From assembly GCA_905221605.1 (NCBI GenBank), contig CAJNDS010000097.1, positions 167,097 to 231,096 of the forward strand: 64,000 nucleotides of DNA. Reading direction: 5' to 3'. Below, piece after piece: positions 11,352 through 25,200 of this stretch. Within the stretch, counting starts at the first letter, position 1, and each line of letters begins with the position of its first letter. The notes beneath the pieces are model-generated. The model was not told the DNA's origin. It saw nothing but the letters and a program-made list of their open reading frames with translations, and searched no databases. Source of the stretch: Symbiodinium natans (lineage: Eukaryota > Sar > Dinophyceae > Suessiales > Symbiodiniaceae). The position numbers and the translations under genes were made by a program.

Positions 11352-13286
11352 GCCCAGCTCTCGGCCAATAGGCTTGGGAGCCCAATGCCGAAAGTTAGGC
11401 CTAAAGGCATGCGCCCAGTTCGCAGTTCAACTGTGACTTTTTCCTTGAGGCGCCTGTGCCATGTAGAAGGTTGCAACTTGCTGCTCAAATCTGAAGCTGC
11501 GACGAGTTGCTTTGACTGGGCACGAGCAGGTTTTATTTGGACACCCAGTGCCTTACTGGGCATGTGACCAGTGAAACCCGAGAGAATGAACGTCCTCGAG
11601 GAATTTCCAATCAGATGAAACACTCAGCGGCAAGGGTCAAAACAGCGGGAGCAGTGAGGAGAGCAGTGAGGAGAGCAGTGAGGAGAGCAGTGAGGAGAGC
11701 TGAGGGAGAGCTGAGGAGAGCGGTGAGAAGAGTCGTGAGGAGAGCTGTGCTGGGTGCTCAAAAGCGAAGGGAGTACGTGTGCTGTTGAGTCTTGGCTCGA
11801 ATCGTGGAGAGCCCCCGCAAGGCGCTAGGGCCGGGCAGATGAGATGACTTTGAGATGACCTTGCATTGAGCTGAGAGTGCGAGGGGCGCAAGGAGCCCTT
11901 GGGAGCTGCAGGCGCCGCATCTGCCTGTCCTAACCCTGTGGACTTGCGGAGCTGACCGTGGCGGAGCTTTCAGCTTCGGCATGGTCATTGGCATCGCAAA
12001 GGTAGCCAAGCGCCAGCTTGCTGAATAACACCGGGGAAGCTGCTCTGCCGAGAATCCAAGCTGGAGAGCTTGCGCCAAAGCACCTGGCGATCACTGCGCA
12101 AGCGCCTGCCCGCCTGGACCAGAAGCGCAGACCTCTGGCTGGGGCCCCGGGCTCCAAGAGTTCCCATTGCAACTCCAAGTCGCTAAGAGCCGTCCATGGC
12201 CGCTCTCTGCATGGCACACATCGCGGTGCTGTGGGGAGGCCGGTGCTGCCACAGCTGCAGTCGCTTTGAAGGCTCCTGATTCCAGCACGAGACTTGAGCT
12301 CAGCTTGCAGTGTGCTTGAGGAAGAGACTGCACTCAGAGATGCTCGGAGAAAGAGACTTTTTCTGACTATATTGACTATGCATACCATACCCATAGCGAG
12401 TCAAAGCTCAGGGGATCTCTCAAACATCCTGCGAGCACGCGCGCGGCCAGAAGCTTGAGGATGAGTTGAATGATGAATGCAGCAGCTTGGGCTAGCAATG
12501 TTCTAAGGCTCCTGTTTCGGAATGAAGACGTGCAGGAGCACAGGCGTGGTGTCTGTTCTGCTCTGAACTAGCATGACGCTGGTCAGGAAGCAATTGCTCG
12601 AGAAGTTGTCCTCCAAGGCTGCAGCGGACAGGTCATCCAGAGCTTGATTGAAGCCACTTCCGTGACCCCGTCGAGCAGCCCATCTCGGGCCCCTGATGCT
12701 CGGTAGCTTGGTAGCTTGCACAGCACGTTGAATTGCATGAACGTGCTTGGCATTGCTTTGGCCACATTAGCAAGCTGCAAGGCTCTGCTGCAGCCTCATG
12801 GCCATAACTATTTAGCCGATCCAGGGTGAATAGATGGCCAGTCATACAGCCGGCTGAAGGGTTGCACTTGGAAGATCGACCGATCTTGACCGCATCTCTT
12901 GAGTCAGACAACTGTAGCTTTTCTCCGCAATATGTGAAATGGTAGCTGCGCTGGGAGCGCACGCTCATGAGCCGGCGGACCAGGCTGGCAAAGCCAGGAC
13001 GGAGGCAAGGCCCTCCCCGACAAACCTTCAAAGTACGGTCTATGATGCCTTAAAGCACACATCTTTGAATGTGAAGCGCAAGCCACGCTGCTGAAACTCA
13101 CTTGCGAGGACGCACAAGGAAACCGAGGTCGAGGCTGGACTTCGAACCATCATTTAGACAAGCTGCTGCGATTCTGTCACCAGCCCGGCAGGCTGATGGA
13201 CAAGAAGAGACTGCGCGAGACGGACCTGTTCTCAGTACAGACCCGCACGTGCAAGGCAATGTACTGCTCAGACTCATGTGTAGCAA
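11352..13286. other. Spacer with a minisatellite, no recognised gene
   Basis: A degenerate 11-12-bp purine-rich repeat (GAGAGCAGTGAG type) runs from about 11650 to 11747. The rest has scattered open frames on both strands without motifs. It separates the array from the first NOP4/RBM28 exon. Confidence 0.5.
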
Positions 13287-16200
13287 ACCTGACGGCGCAA
13301 GTCCAAGGCGATGCCACCAGCGTTTTTGTCCGAGGGCTTCCCGAGGGAACAACGGACCGTAAAGCAAGCAAAACCAATTTGATGTGCAACTCGACACTTG
13401 CAATCACAAGCCACCGTCGAGGACAGAGATCTCCGAGTCTTCTTAGAGGCTGACAGTGGCGCCAAGTGTAGCATGCCAAGTGTAGCATGCCGAGTGCGCG
13501 TGACTTGATGACGTGCAGCCGCTACCACTGACAGGCCCGAGTGGGAGCTGTTCACACATGCTTCATCATTCGAGATGCTCGATGCTGAGTGTGCTGGCGG
13601 TTCTTGCATTTCACAATATTACTTTTTCGTTGCTTGCTCTCCATCGCTCCCTCAAGATGTGCATCGTTGAAGGAAGACGCTAACATCAGGTCCTGTCAAT
13701 GTGGAACTTGCGTTCAACAAAAACTGTAAGGCTCTGGTGGGGGTCCTGTGCTAAAGCAAATGCTTTCTCAGAAGGCGCCAGTCGAGGGGCAACCTGTGCT
13801 TGGCAGGGAATGAAGTGGCTCGCAAAATGGCAGTGTAAAGGGTGCGGTGTTGCCCAGTCCCCCCCCACCGCTGTGGGTGGGTTGGTTAGGGTGTTAAGAA
13901 TTGAGGGTTTAGGGTTTTCAAGGTTTTGTGCGTGTTGCGTAGGCGACTGAAGGGGGGGTACCATGTGGGGGGGGGGGGATACCATGAGGGGGTCAAGAAA
14001 GGCGGACACGGGAGCCCAGCCTTGTCTTCAACTGACCAAGAGCCCAGAATAGAAGAAAGGAGACATGAAAGGAGCCCAACGTCAGCCCGGCCGACCCAAG
14101 CGTAAGTCGTCTCGTTTGCTGGAACTGTGTTTGTTTATAGAACGCTTCGCGTGTGGTAGTACCTTTGCTGTATGTGCTCCGCCACAGCTAGCTTCCTACT
14201 CGAGGGACCGGGGGAAGCAAGCTTTGCGAAACCCTCCACAAGCTGAACCATTTTCGCTTGGTGCCAGGTGCAACGTGCAAAAGCAAAATTGTCCGATCTG
14301 TTTCGCCTGGTTTCGATCCAGTTCGCTCCCTGCTCCAGTTCCAGTCGCATGATCCCCACGTGATGCGTGGAGGTAGAAGTTCTGGGTCTTGTGTCTTGTC
14401 ATGTTTGTCTCGGGTGGGCTAGGCACGGCTCGAAATAGCACGGCCGCTCGAAATAGCACGGCCTCTCTGTCAAGATGGTGTGAAGGTGGGGTGACCAGCC
14501 AAGGGCTTCGAACGGTGGCTTAGAATGATGTCGGTGGTCTGCTGAGACGGGAAGGGATGATACCTTTGGGCATCAGAGCCCCAACCCTGCGTGTTTACCA
14601 TCACGTGCCATCCACTTCCCAATCCCTTTCGATGCAAACATCATGCGTTCTCAGCCGCTACTCCAGCGCCAGCGGCAGTGTTCTCGTGCGTGTTGAACAG
14701 TGTGCTGACCCATAACCAACATAACCAGCAACCAGCAAAGGACTATGGCATTGCGAAGTTCCACAAGGAGGAGGAGACCGACCTGGGAAGCAAGTTCTGT
14801 ATATGGCGTGCCGGCAAACCATGTTTGCCTTAACCAGGATGCCCGCCGATGCCTGCAGGAACAGCTGAGCACTTGTTTCGGTTTTTGTCATGTTTTTGTC
14901 TTGGTGACCCTGCGGGAGCTTTGAAGCAATGACGTGGTTCGGGAGCTTTGGAAGATCGCATGGTGCAGGAATTGCACGGTTCCGACTTCAATGGCTCCAC
15001 ATTGAAAATCCAAGCTGGGAAGCCGAAGCGGTGCGCTGTCAGAGAACAAGTACGCGTGCACACGTGTAGTAGTATGTGCTTGCAGTATCTCGTGGTGCTG
15101 CTCCGAGCGCAGGGGCGGATCTACCAAAGGCAAACAGACAGATGCCATATCGGACATGAATCAGGACTCGGCCGTAGAACGCGGAGCGTTGCGATTTTGT
15201 GAGATGAGTTCTTGGCAGGAAGCCAAGGGTTTGTTGCATTTGCGCAGCATCCAGCTGAGTGGCGTACCGCAGGGAGCCTCAGAAAGCCTCAGGGAGAGCT
15301 TTTGGATGAAGCGTTGTGTTACTCGCAGTTCGCTGCAAGTGCTGCTTTCTGTGATGCTCCATGTCATGCTGTTCTCAGCCCTAGGCCAAAAACCACAAAG
15401 GAGGATCTTCACAAGTGGGTGGAGGAGTGCGGGAGTTTTCTGCCTGTGAGCTCTCTTATGCTTTTCCCCCCCGGTCACCCCAATGCAAGGAAAAGCTTCC
15501 CGGTGGGTGTGGCATCGAGGCGGGGAAGTTGTTCGGCACACTCCACGTGTATCACCACAGTAGCATGCCATGCTACGAGTGCCATGAGTGCTGTGCGGAT
15601 GGCAGAAGAAGCGGACGGAGTGAGTTGTTTGCAATGCTTCCGGATATCCGAGGCTGTTCGCCGGATCATGGGCAAGACTGGCCACTTTACCATCTCCTTT
15701 CGGAAGGATGCCAGCAGCCAACAACGCAAAGACTGTTCAGTCGCTTCTCGTTGGCAGCTGCAGTCTGGACTGCACCCTTTTGCCCATAGCCGGCCTTCGC
15801 GTGAGTACATCGGACACTCGCACACGATGCTCACCTCCGTGCTGGTATGCACTTCCCCCCAACTCTTCCCCGCCGGTTTGATTGCCATCGATGGCTGTCG
15901 ATGGCCATGAGATAACGTCCTGACCTTCTAGCACCTCACAATGATGCATGCAGAAGGCAGCACACGACACGGAGCGCACGGAGCGCACGCGCGCATGCAA
16001 AGGAAGACACGTGTCGTGAGCAGCTTTGATGCTCGTTACATCATAGCTTGTCCAACGATGTGAAGGATCAGAATGCCCGGCGAGCGCCCTTGACTCAGCT
16101 TCAGTCGACTTGTTTGTTAGCCGCACGGCCAAACATCAAAGGCGAGGAGTTTCAAGAAGGAGCGACACTGCACACGGTGCTTCAGACTGCAGGCTTGAAA

Positions 16201-19200
16201 GCCTCAGCGGGGCCGACATGAACGGTGCCTCTGGCTCAAGTCTTGAGGAATCCGGTACTCCTGTTGTGTTCATGTGCCGTGAAGTCAGGACACACCGTTA
16301 CTGCCTCTTTGCGAGCCTTAGAGCTGAGTCGTCAGAGCAGCAAGGCACCTAAGTCAGGGTTTCCTTAGGGGGCTTACGAGGGCTTCAAGGGCGCTTAGAG
16401 TCCTCGTTTTTGTTGCTTTCGGTGTTTCCAGCAACTCTCGGGCCTCTGACTTCGGACTCGCAGGCTGGGCGACTGATCGTGCGCAACTTGTCCTTCGATG
16501 CCAGGGAGTTCCTTGGAGAAAAAGAACCGTAAACATCCGTAAACACAGTGCAGTAAGCACTCTCTGTTCAACTGTTCTGACGAAGTGCAGCCCGGATGAA
16601 CCAAGGAAACACCTTCGAAAGGCGCTTCGGTTGACACAGCTGATCGGTTGTCTTTAAAGACTTTGCCAATGTTTGGAATCGTGCTCCTGTCCTGATTCAC
16701 ATGTAGCTGTAGAAGGTTTTCGAGCAGTTGGGCGAGTTGGCAGACGTCCATTTGCCTGCCAAGGACCATGATACGCTTGTTATCAGCAGTTGTCAGCTTT
16801 CATGTGAAGAGCCCTGCGGTATCCATGGAGCAGATGCGTAGCAAGGAGTTGTTCCTTGCGAGCTCATTTCCCGGTTCTTGTCAGGTTTATTGGCTCCCTC
16901 AGGAAGCTAGGATGACTCTCCGCCTGTCCTAGCTGCGCATGGTGGGAGATGCCCTTGCAGATCTGCAGAGGCGGAGGCCCGGGCTGCTTACATGGAGTTC
17001 GCGCGGAAACTGTTCAAATTCCCGCGCCCTGGAATCGCAGAATCGCAGGAGACTACCTCTCCGAGAAGTACCAGGAGTTGGCCAGTGGATCTTCGAAAGA
17101 GGCATGTGACCTCTTCGTCGAAGCAGAGGACCTCCTCGGCCAGGAGCAGTATGCTTCGTGCCTCCCAAAGCATCCTTTTCACACACAATGCTTGAAAGCC
17201 TCGGCTTCGAGGGCTTTGGGTCCTTAGCCCTTAGCTAGTTACACACACGATCCACGTGGGGCCAATGTTGGCCGAGGCTGAAGCGGCTGAAAAGGGCCGG
17301 GCAGCTCTGAAGGCCTTCCGGGCCGCAGGCAGTGCTGGCGCCGCTGATGCAGCCCGACTGGTGGAGCCCTTAGTACTACATAGACATGCTGGTAAGAGAC
17401 TCCTTTGGACCGCTTGCACACGTTTGCACACATGTGCGCGCATGTGCACAGCAATCCACAGACAATTCGCACTTGGATGTTCCGAGAGGTGGTGAAGGCC
17501 TTGGTCGGAGATGGGGACCATGCCAGCGCACAAGAGCTGGCGAAAGAGGAACTTGCCAGATACAGGGAGGCCCAATCCGCATGTTATCTCTTCTTACACG
17601 CTGTCTTTGCCATTCTCCTTGAGCCCCAGCTCATGTGCCCAGACTGGAGACAAGATTGGCGAAGCCAAGATGCTGACTTCCTGTGGCGAAGCCAACTCCG
17701 GAAAGGAAGGGAAGGCGAAGGCACGCTGGTAATGAAGCCTGCTTAGGTCACAAGTTCTTGCAGCTGCCGGATTGCGCAAGATCATGTCTTCGGCTGTCAG
17801 ACCATGTCAGACGTGTAATGGCTTCGGTGTTCATGGCACAATGTCCAAGCCCAGGCAGAGGCCATTGGATCCGTTAAAGAAGCGAGGTCCATCTTCAGGA
17901 ACCAAAAGTCCAAGGAGTGGGAGGTGGCCGGCTTTGCACGCTGCACTCTACCATCTCAATCACTCTGTCAGCAGTGGTATGGCATCGGTTTCCAGGCAAA
18001 AGCACTGCTCACCCTGGCCGGTATCAACATGGGGAAGGACTCGGATCTGGGAGCTGTTGAGACAGCCCTCAAAAATGCGACTGAAGCGCACCTCTGCCGG
18101 AGCAGGTGATATGAGAGATTCGGAGACAGCTGCTTTCTTACTTGACAGCCAAGGCGGGACATATGCCAAGAGTTCGATGACAAGCGCATCGAGGACTGGT
18201 CACAGCAGTCTCCATGGACAGAGCTGGCTGTAGCATGGCAGTTGCCGGCGGCCGAGAAGTACACCTACCTATACTCCTACCTCTGCACAGTTCATCTACC
18301 ATGCAGCGTGCACATCCCGGTTCATTGCTAAGAGAAGAGTGCGGTAGAATCATGTCATGTTCGGGGCATGCTATAGGCCCACAAGAGGGCACGCTGTGAT
18401 GTAGTGACCAGTGTAGTGAAGAGAGACTGTGGCGCCTCTGCCAGGCCGAATGCCTCTTTGCGATGGCAGAGGCTCGTGGTATCGTATCGTCACCCGATGA
18501 TGCGCTCGATGCAGCAGACGAAGCGATGGACCTCTATTTGGAGTTGAGAGAGACTTGGAGCCAACATGACCTTTGGAAGTGGCAAAGTTGTTCTTGTTTT
18601 TCAGAAGATTGCAACAATGATTGACAAAAAGTACTGACAATGTCTGCAGCAAAGGATAAGCGCATGGAAGCTCGCGTGCTCATGCAGCCGGGAATGCGAA
18701 CCATAGCAACCTTTGTAATTGCTTTGCCAACCCGATTCGACAGAGCGAAACTCTTTCGAAACGAGATTTTAGGGAGAGGATGTGAGTGCATGCCGCAAGG
18801 AGAATGTCGGAGTGGAACATCAAGCTCGGAGATCACGCCCGAGCTCTCTCCGATGCAGAAGATGCCCTTGAGATCTATCAAATGCTGCAGTCTTCGCAGG
18901 AGGTCAAGGCTGAAGCCTGTTTTATCCTGTTTCTGTGCAGTGCGTGAAGTCACGACTCGGTCGGAGAGTGCTGTACTCTTTTTTGTCTTGTCACGCTTTT
19001 TCAGCTTCTGTTGCCTGCCAGGCACTGCGAAGAGTCTTTGATGCCCACGTGGCCCGGAGTGACTTGCGAAAGGCTCGTCTCGTGGCCGCGGAAGCCTTGC
19101 GTCGCTTCCGCGAGCAGAACAACAAGTTGGCGCAGGTCGATGCTGTCCGCATGCTCGTAGAGCTTTATGTGAAGGCCAACCGGGTGGAGGAAGCATTGAC

Positions 19201-22200
19201 GGCCGCCAAGCGTGGCATCACCGTATGCAAAGAGCTCGGAGATGTCGCAGCACAGGCTTCGTTGATGCTTGTGGTGGGGCGTGCGCGTCTGAGAATGGGC
19301 CAGCTGGACAAGGGCATTGCCATTGCACAGGATGCTTTCGCAATGTTGAAGAAGCTGTCCGTCACTCCGAAGATTTCGGAGGACAAAGTCGAAGCTATGC
19401 ACATATTAGTGGAAGCCAACTACCACAGGGGCCACAAAGACGAAGCTTTAGACCTATCTCTTGAGTTTAAAGAGACCTTCGAGCAGCAAGAAGACATGGC
19501 CGCATTTGCGCATGCCCTGCTCATCTGCGCAACCCTGGAGTTCAAAAAAGGCAATGTTGAGCAGGCTGCAAGCTACAACTCCAAAGCTCAGAGCATTTTT
19601 AACGATGAAGGGCTCATGCCAGGCGAGGCGGACTCCATGAAGATGCAAGCGGAGATTGCGTGGAAGAAGAACGATTTTAAAAGTGCTATCAGATTTGCTG
19701 AGAAGGGGCGCGCGTTATACAGGGAACTAGGAAAGACGGAGGGCGAGATCGCATGCATGTATATGATCTCGGAGAATGCGGTGCGGCTCTCTGTCAAGGA
19801 AGGGGCGAAAATCTTCGGTGAGGAGCCGATCCCGCGGCAAGCGCGCGATGCTCTGGAGAAGGGCATCAAGCTTGCTGAAGCCGGCATCAAGCTCGCCAAG
19901 AATACCGCGCTCGCAACAGCACCGGAGTTAATGGGATCGCTCCTGTGCGCCAGAGCTCAAGGCCTGACACTAAAAGCCCGATTTGAGGAGGCTTTGGCCT
20001 GTGCGGATGAGGCAGTGTTGATCTACAGAGATCTTCTGTGCTACCAGCTAGAGGCGAATGCCCTGATGCTCTCTTGTGACAACTTAAGGGCTCTCCAGCA
20101 AATAAGGGAGGCTGCCGAAGCTGCGGACGAAGCACTGGCGCTGTATCGTCACGTCCAGGATGATGCCGGTGAGAACCTGGCTATGGAAGTGATAGCAACG
20201 TTCCAGGAGTACATGCAGCAACAGGCACCACAGTTCATGCCACCGCCTCCAACGCAAGCTGGTGCAGCTCCTGGGCAAGTGCCTGTCTGGCTACAGCAGC
20301 AAGGCACTGATGGCCCACACGTGTGGGAAACAGGGTACGGGTACACCGTACATCACTGTGCTACGATACATCTAGTGTTGTTGAAGCTTTTTCAGTGCTC
20401 GTTTGTTCGGAGGCCTGCATTAATCTTCTATTCTTAAACGGGGCTTTCTTGGAGTTGCAGTTGGATACAGTTTTTATTAGTGGAAATGGAATGTTGGGGA
20501 AATGAATTTATGAATGAATGCACCATAAGACTCATGAATTTAGTGTTAACCGTTGATTGATCGCAGGCCCGGACATTAGCATTGCTACAAAGTTTACCAG
20601 ATGAAAGAGATGTGTGCGGCTGTGCGCCCTAAAGGCTATGTATCATTGAGGCTTTTTGCGCACGCATGGCATGACGTTGTAGTTCTGTTCGTTTATTCGT
20701 ACATTCGCTTGTCTTCTATATCTTCATTCTGGTGTATTCTTGCTACGGGAAAGGGCCTTACTGACTTCCCGAATAAAAGGTTGGGTTTTGCGAAGACACT
20801 ACTTTGATGACATCATGCTCCTTCTACGTTCAATTGCTGAGTCATGAAGTCACTCTTTGTGACCACAGCGTGAGTTTCTTCGACAGACGCTCGCCAGGGT
20901 TTCGGGACTCGATACATTTTTCCCTGCTCATTTGCCGTGTGCAGGCCAAGATGGCCCTCCAGAAGCTGTGTCGCCAACATGTGTTGTTGCTTTGTGAAAG
21001 CATTGCCCGAGCACCGGCTACTGAGTTCGCAAGTAGAGCAGTCAAGAGCACAGGTTGTTGTGGACATGCCAGGCTGTTGCAAAGACAGCTCCTGCTCGAG
21101 GGCCAGCAGGACCCGCCCTTGACGTCAAGTCAGGTCTAAGCGTGGATGTGATCACCAACAAGGCAGGGCGCTCTGGTCAAGCATTCCCTCGGCCCCCCTT
21201 CGGTGAGCAGCTCCGTTCCCCAGGTGAAGGAGATCGCATTAAGAATCACTGGTGCAGATGATGGAGAGATCGAAGCGGACACGCCGCTCATGGAAGCAGG
21301 GCTCACCAGCAACTCCGTCCTTGCCTCAAATCTCAGCAGCAGCTTCATTGGCTGTCGCTGTCTTGTTCTGTTGTGGGAGGGTGTAAAGAAGTCCTTGCCT
21401 GCATGTTGATGAGGCTATTCTGATGCGTGATGCTGCTTGGACCGACACAAGGGATGAGTTCAAGGGCAAGTCTAGAGCATTTTGGCAGGTGTAGCTTCAG
21501 GGAATGCTGCCGTGATTCTGGCATCCAAGGAGATTTCCCAAGCCCTACCTGGTGTGCAGCTGCCTGTTACTCTCGTTTTTGATTACCCCTCTGTTTCTGC
21601 AATGACCGAGCTCATCATGCAGAGCACCGGAGGTGCAGCCATTGGTAACTGAGGATCTCCACACTTAGGGGTAGAGGGGTTGCTGTCAAGTACTAGACTC
21701 TTCCGTGACGCGATCGTAGCAGCGTGGCTTGAAGCCCGCTTGGCTTGGCTTGGAGCTCGAGGACTAGATGTGGATTTGCAACGAAGCGCATTTCCAGCTT
21801 GATACTGTGGCTCGGGAAAAAGCGCCCACTGGCCTTGGACATTCACAAGATTTCACAAGACACAAGCTCATGTGCCATGGTTTGGCCACTTGATGGTGAA
21901 GTCCTGCAGGACGGCAAGGTTGGCACCCATCGAGGATTCGCATTCGTGCAGTACATCGAGGCGGGCTTCGCAAGCTTCGCAAGCAGCTATCACCTGATCT
22001 TGTGTCCGGCTGGGTTTCAGGCCTCAGCAGCTGAGAAAGCGGTTGCGGACCTGAATGGCACGAAGACTGCCTGTGATGCTCGCATGTTGCTGCACCAAGG
22101 GACCAAAAGGGTCCCTCAAAAGTACTTCTTCACAAGCAACTTTACAAGAAGCCCCTTCCCCCACGGTTCTTGTCGCGTCTGCAGAGGATATGCGGACGTG

Positions 22201-25200
22201 CTGTGGCCGTGGACTGGGCGGTTGATGCCTCCGTGCCTGGCCCTCCGATGTTGTTCTTTGCACCTGCTCTCTTTTTTTTAAACCCCCCAAAGAAGAATGA
22301 AGCACAATTGAAAAAACTCAGTTGAAACTTCTTGAGGTTCACCAAGCTTCAAAGTGGCTTCCTCGACCTCCGCTTTGGGGGGCATTCTGCTATGTTTTGG
22401 CGAGATTCTGCTGTTGCGCTGTGGGTCATTGCGGATCACTGCGACACGGCAGCCAAGGTGAGGAGCAGCCCGAGTCCAACCCTGAGAATCCGACATGGTT
22501 CGCCATGAACAAGTTGCCAATTCAGCCCAGTCACATGTCGATTCAAGCCCAGACCGCCCGCGGAGCCCAAGCGGGCGAAGGAGGGCCTGCGCTTTGGCTC
22601 GGTTGTTTCATCGCCACCTTCGTGGCAGATCAGTTTGTAAGCCAAGGGCTGCATCACGAGAGTATCTCATCCAGGCTTACGGATCAACAAGTCTTAGCGT
22701 TGCTGTATCCAAATCCAGTTCGACTGATCTCAAGGACTTCTTTCGAAGTAGGCGTCCGCAGTTTTGTAGACCAACTGTAACTACTTCTCTTCTCTCACTT
22801 AGGAGGCTTCAAAGGCTCTTTAAAAAAGACTCTGAGGCATCTCCAAGCCCGCAGAGCTGTTTTTGTTGCTGGCAGGAGCAGAAGCCGAAGGCGGCTGCGA
22901 AGGCTGCGAAGGTCTCAGAGGAGGAAGAGGAGGAGGAAGACGAGGTGCTGTGCTGCGGTATCGAACATCCATTCGCCTGAGCTCCGGGGCCATTTTTTCG
23001 CCGCTTGTTAAGATGCTGCTCAGGATCCTGATCCCAACAAAGAGCTGAAGCGAATGAAGGAGCTGCTGGGTGATGAGATCGAGGCCTTGGGCGTTCTGTG
23101 AATGGGGTCCATAGTCGAAGTGTGTCCTATGGAACATTGGAAGAGTTTTGAGAGTTTTGAGAGGTTTGAGAGTTTTGAGAGCTTTGAGAGTTTTGAGATT
23201 CTGAGAGTCAGGAGGACGATCAAGAGGAGGAGGGGGAGGACGAGGAGGATGAGGCGGACGAAGACGAAGCATCAAAGCCCAAGCCGAAGAAGGGCAAGGA
23301 GAAGGCCGATGCTCGCTAGGCCAGCATGATCTCTTCGTCGGACTGCTGACCGGCCATCCGTACAAGGCATCCAAAGCAAGAAAGCCTGGATTTGATGTCG
23401 AGCAAGGGCGCAGCTGTCATGTTTCCTTCTCCCTTTCATGGCAGTGGACGGCGCGCAGAGACACAGAGAAGCACGGAGAGACTACACTGGCAGTCGCTGG
23501 CAGGCTGTCCATCTTTGTGAGAAATGTACCCTTCGATGCGGAGGAGGGCGACTTGAAGGAGGTCTGGGTTCGCCGTCCGCTAATAAGCACAGTGAACTAC
23601 CATGACATACCATGACATAGTGGGATTGAAAGGAAGGAAGGACCTAAAGATGACCTGCAGGTCTTCCGCCGCTTCGGCAGGGTGAGCTCGCGACCAAGCA
23701 TGTGGGATTGTTGCAGCCGCGAATCGACCGAACAGCTGCGATCCGTCGAGGCTCTGTTAAGATGGTGGCTGACAAGACAGGACGCTGTCGCAACATGAAT
23801 TTTGAGTACCGTGAAGTCATCTGCTGAGTGTATCATTGTGATCATGGCTCCTCGCGTCCAGGCCAAAATTCTCACCGAGGATCTGCCTTCATCAAGTTTG
23901 CAGAGGCTTGAGCGAAGCCCCCGCAAGTGAAACTGCTCGTTGAGTATCTGCTCAGCGTTGGTGGTACCGATGCAGCCAAGTGCCCAAGCAAGTCATGGCT
24001 GAGGAACGATATGAATTCCCATTTATTCCCCATGAAGCTGAGCCTACGAGCGCCAGTTCCAAGGGCACCTTAATATAGTCACGGCATCGGACCAAGCTCG
24101 TCGTACGCCAACTCGTATACGCTCGTCCAAACATCTGTTTCAAGACTTGCCCCAGCGGTCGCCAGCATGGCGTGGGACACAGCGACTTTGCTTGAAGAGA
24201 TCGGGGGAAGTGCAGTGAAGTGCAGAGATGTGGACTGGTGCTCCCTCCCTCGAAACATTGAACGCGAACGATGTGTTCTGCTGACTGCAAAGGTGGAAGA
24301 CGATATCTTCGAGCCTCACGCGAGGGCTCGCTCGGCATCAGACTTCTGCGTGAAGCAGTTTGGATGCAGACTCCGTCATGCAAGGGTGCCTCCGACCCTG
24401 ACTCTGCAGCAAGCCAAGGTATGAGTATCTCCGCGGCCAGCGGAAGCAATCAGATGACGACAAGGCATTCCCGACAATCCGGGACGTGTGGATCGCTGCA
24501 ACGAACTCTGCTTTTGTTATTTTGTTGTGCGTAGCAGCAGCTTGGAAAGGTGACACCTTTGCCCAGCCCCCATGCTCACAGAGACGAAATCGCATTGGAT
24601 CTGCAGGACCGGAGGGTTTATCGCTGCGGAATGCTGTTGTTGAATTGGGGCCGAATTGGGGCCCACAAACTGATGGGTCGGACGTACAGACAAGAAGAAC
24701 ACAGCAGCGCAGGCGACAGGAACAAGTTTGGGACGTAGTTGTCAGATGCAGAGCCGCTTTGGGATTCGCCTACTGTAGCCGGTTTGCCCACGTTCGGTCG
24801 CGCACCATGCCGCTTTATCTCTTGCGTCATGTGTGACAGTGCCACCGGTCACGAACAGCCCCGAAAACGAAATGGTAAATGGGAAGAAGCCCTGTACAAG
24901 GAAAACACAGTACGAGACACAAACTGCTGCGAGCATCAGGAGCAGCAATGGCGAGAACAAACGATGAAAGCTATCTATTTAGGGTTTTCGGCAGCGCTTG
25001 CTTGTCTCTTTCTTGCTTGGACTGCTCTTGCGACTGAGTCGGTCATGATTCCGTCCTCCCCCCACGACGTCCTTGGACTGCACCACTCGGCATCGTCATT
25101 GCCATGGCACTACATGTCTGCGGCGTCCCATGGGAGAACAGGCAGTCCTTGAGCAGAACATGAGAAATGCATGCAAGAGACGCTTGACCGGTGAAGTTGG

